DNA from: Christiangramia salexigens
GTDB lineage: Bacteria > Bacteroidota > Bacteroidia > Flavobacteriales > Flavobacteriaceae
DNA: 64,000 nucleotides
Reading direction: 5' to 3'
NCBI RefSeq assembly: GCF_001889005.1
Contig: NZ_CP018153.1
Coordinates: 1,770,501 to 1,834,500, forward strand
Made by a program: the position numbers and the translations under genes. The notes below the pieces were generated by a model, which saw nothing but the letters and a program-made list of their open reading frames with translations, did no database searches and was not told the DNA's origin. The number at the start of each line of letters is the position of its first letter. The stretch's first letter is position 1. Positions 62,348-64,000 of this stretch are shown one piece after another.

Positions 62348-64000
62348 TTAATTTCCAAAATTATATATCAGGGTTATTCCAGATCGTATAGTTGTTTGTG
62401 GAAATGCCGTAGACACCGCATATTCAGAGAAGCTATGATCATAATAGAATCTCGCAGTTAAATTCCTGCTCAAACCATAATCTGCCGTGAAATTAACTGC
62501 CCATATATCCTGTCCGGAAATCGTTTGATTATTGGCCAGGTCCAGATATCTAACAATGGTCCTGTTCTTTCTGTAAGAAACATCAGCCTTAAAATTAAGG
62601 TCACTGCTCATGATCCTGTTCTTACCTCCAAAACTCGTGGCGATCTTTAGGTCTTTAATCCTATAACCCAAACCTACGGTATATTCATTTCCGCTATATT
62701 CCGTGAGCAAATTATTATCAAAACTAAATGCCAGGGACCGGTCTTTTTCAAGCTGCGCCAGAATTTGAATATTTCCTTTGGTTTCAAAATCGATTCGGGC
62801 CAACGGAGTGAAAAGTTCTGTAAGAACTATATTGGAATACAATATAGGATTCTTGAAATCCCCTGCCTGATTGGTCGCTTCCGGATTTTCAGGATCGTAA
62901 TCGAGATTTGTTTGAAACTGATTAAGTGTATAATCTGATCTGTACCCATGATTAATTGAGAACCTTCTGAATTTATCCCGGAACCACTCCAGGCGCATCA
63001 ACCCGGTATATTTTAAATTCCAGTTTGGTAGCGGCGTATCTCTAAATGGCCCTAATTTTACATTCCCCGGATCTGTCCCGGAATATGCTGCAACAAATGC
63101 CGGCAGCAAAACGGCCTGATTGGTTTTTCCGATGCCCCGAGGGAAACCTTCCTCATCCACATCATTTGGATCCAGACCTCTTTCAGCAGCCAGTCTCCTT
63201 GCAATCTCCAGTCTGTTTTCCCTGAATTTACTGAAGGAAGCTGAAGAGCTTTCGGTAGATTGATCGAATGCTGTTTTAATTAGAAGGGTAGACACATTAA
63301 AGTTACCATAGGTATATGGCGTTAATGGCAGATATTCCAATGACACAGGATCTACACGATAATTTTCAGAATAGTTCTCGGAATAATTCTTCCTTCCCGT
63401 TAGCTCGATCGTAAGATCCGGAAGCAGATCCAGAGTTGCCTGTGCATCCAGCTGTTCATTTTCCAGAGAAGTATATTGCTGATTAAAATTCTGGAATAAG
63501 GTTAACCAACCTCTCTCTGCAGCCATATACCTAATCTCATCCTGGAAACCGAACGTAAATCCAGTAGTAGGTTTTAACGTCCCCATGAAACCAATACTTT
63601 CGGTATAGCCCGGCAGATATATTCCACGACTGTTACGATAGTTCACCTGAAGGCTTTTAACTCCCGTAATGATATTAACAAAAGTATTATAGGCTTTATT
63701 CCCTTTAGGTTCTGGTTTTATTTCCGGCTTTTGGTCGGGTTTCTTTTCATCGGGTGGTCCGAGAGTGGGAACTCCCCGGCTTCTTTCTCTGATGGAATTT
63801 CCGGCTTGCTTTGGTTTCTTTTCCACAAGTCCAACATAATTATACAGATCCTGCATATTAAGACTCGCATTTATAGAATGTGTGTTGGAATTCTGAATAC
63901 TATTTCCAATATCCGGCACGCCTTCTAAATTTTCATAGATCTTGGATCCACGCTGCCACTGGAAATCTCCTGTATAGGAATACGTAGCCTTGATAAACCT
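62348..64000 (-). CDS. sprA: SprA (gliding/type IX secretion translocon), C-terminal part; 5' end outside window
   Basis: About 550 residues visible; the frame is open to the right edge (27 further codons beyond the GTG at 63919, ending R-F-I-K-A-T-Y). The sequence matches the C-terminal part of SprA/Sov, the giant (about 2400 residue) outer-membrane translocon of the type IX secretion system: LPGYTESIGFMG, GFQDEIRYMAAERGWLT, LEWFRDKFRRFSINHGYRSDY and the terminal SGITLIYNFGN. Neighbours gcvH and VanZ fit the usual order. The truncation is due to the window edge. Confidence 0.93.
   Translation of the reverse strand, partial: RFIKATYSYTGDFQWQRGSKIYENLEGVPDIGNSIQNSNTHSINASLNMQDLYNYVGLVEKKPKQAGNSIRERSRGVPTLGPPDEKKPDQKPEIKPEPKGNKAYNTFVNIITGVKSLQVNYRNSRGIYLPGYTESIGFMGTLKPTTGFTFGFQDEIRYMAAERGWLTLFQNFNQQYTSLENEQLDAQATLDLLPDLTIELTGRKNYSENYSENYRVDPVSLEYLPLTPYTYGNFNVSTLLIKTAFDQSTESSSASFSKFRENRLEIARRLAAERGLDPNDVDEEGFPRGIGKTNQAVLLPAFVAAYSGTDPGNVKLGPFRDTPLPNWNLKYTGLMRLEWFRDKFRRFSINHGYRSDYTLNQFQTNLDYDPENPEATNQAGDFKNPILYSNIVLTELFTPLARIDFETKGNIQILAQLEKDRSLAFSFDNNLLTEYSGNEYTVGLGYRIKDLKIATSFGGKNRIMSSDLNFKADVSYRKNRTIVRYLDLANNQTISGQDIWAVNFTADYGLSRNLTARFYYDHSFSEYAVSTAFPQTTIRSGITLIYNFGN

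Overview
The window is a chromosomal segment of a Bacteroidota bacterium, almost certainly a marine member of the Flavobacteriaceae (Gramella/Christiangramia-like; the genus is a guess). The evidence is the gene families present (type IX secretion and gliding genes PorV, PorG, PorP/SprF and SprA, DUF4230, GSCFA, DUF5522, DUF6089, a DUF255 thioredoxin, tandem OmpH/Skp) and the promoters, which fit the Bacteroidota pattern TTG-N17-21-TAnnTTTG. No tRNA, rRNA, CRISPR array, insertion sequence or integrase was seen. Coding density is about 93%.

Left part (1-14980): end of an AsmA-like gene, a DUF2797 protein and a bacterial GH3-family adenylate-forming enzyme. A roughly 9-kb two-gene block follows, holding a 2396-residue cell-surface adhesin (MopE-like metal-binding motifs, three LamG domains nested inside Ig/HYR-like repeats, nine near-identical 80-residue repeats, a type IX C-terminal signal) and a PorV-type outer-membrane protein. 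The block lies between two 81-bp direct copies of the hemL 3' end. One is the end of the functional hemL; the other is a remnant overlapping the GH3 3' end. This is the most unusual feature of the window and suggests insertion or unequal recombination. After hemL come a glucosaminidase-LysM lipoprotein and a PLP deaminase in one operon.

Middle (15013-45273): histidine and phenylalanine catabolism (hutU, phenylalanine hydroxylase); alaS; a five-gene run M23 peptidase-MerR-LemA-TPM-TPM, in which the last gene has a perfect signal peptide but ATC in place of an ATG start; protein quality control (tig, clpP, clpX); a FadL porin with a GDSL lipoprotein; pdxJ; CBS protein-nadK; and the conserved outer-membrane biogenesis operon porG-uppS-bamA-ompH-ompH, followed by murI and a lone PorP/SprF gene.

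Right part (45335-64000): an Nfu-type Fe-S scaffold, a DUF255 thioredoxin-fold protein, an MscS channel, tsaB with a TolC/adaptor efflux pair, and a cytochrome c oxidase accessory cluster transcribed leftward from ctaB (ctaB, two subunit III genes, a subunit IV gene, a cysteine-free SCO-like paralogue, SCO, DUF420, a small CxxC membrane protein). Then come an outer-membrane barrel protein with a TonB-C-terminal-like N-domain next to tonB, VanZ-like, gcvH and the truncated 3' part of sprA. The T9SS/gliding genes, bamA and tonB make the window rich in outer-membrane biogenesis and surface functions.
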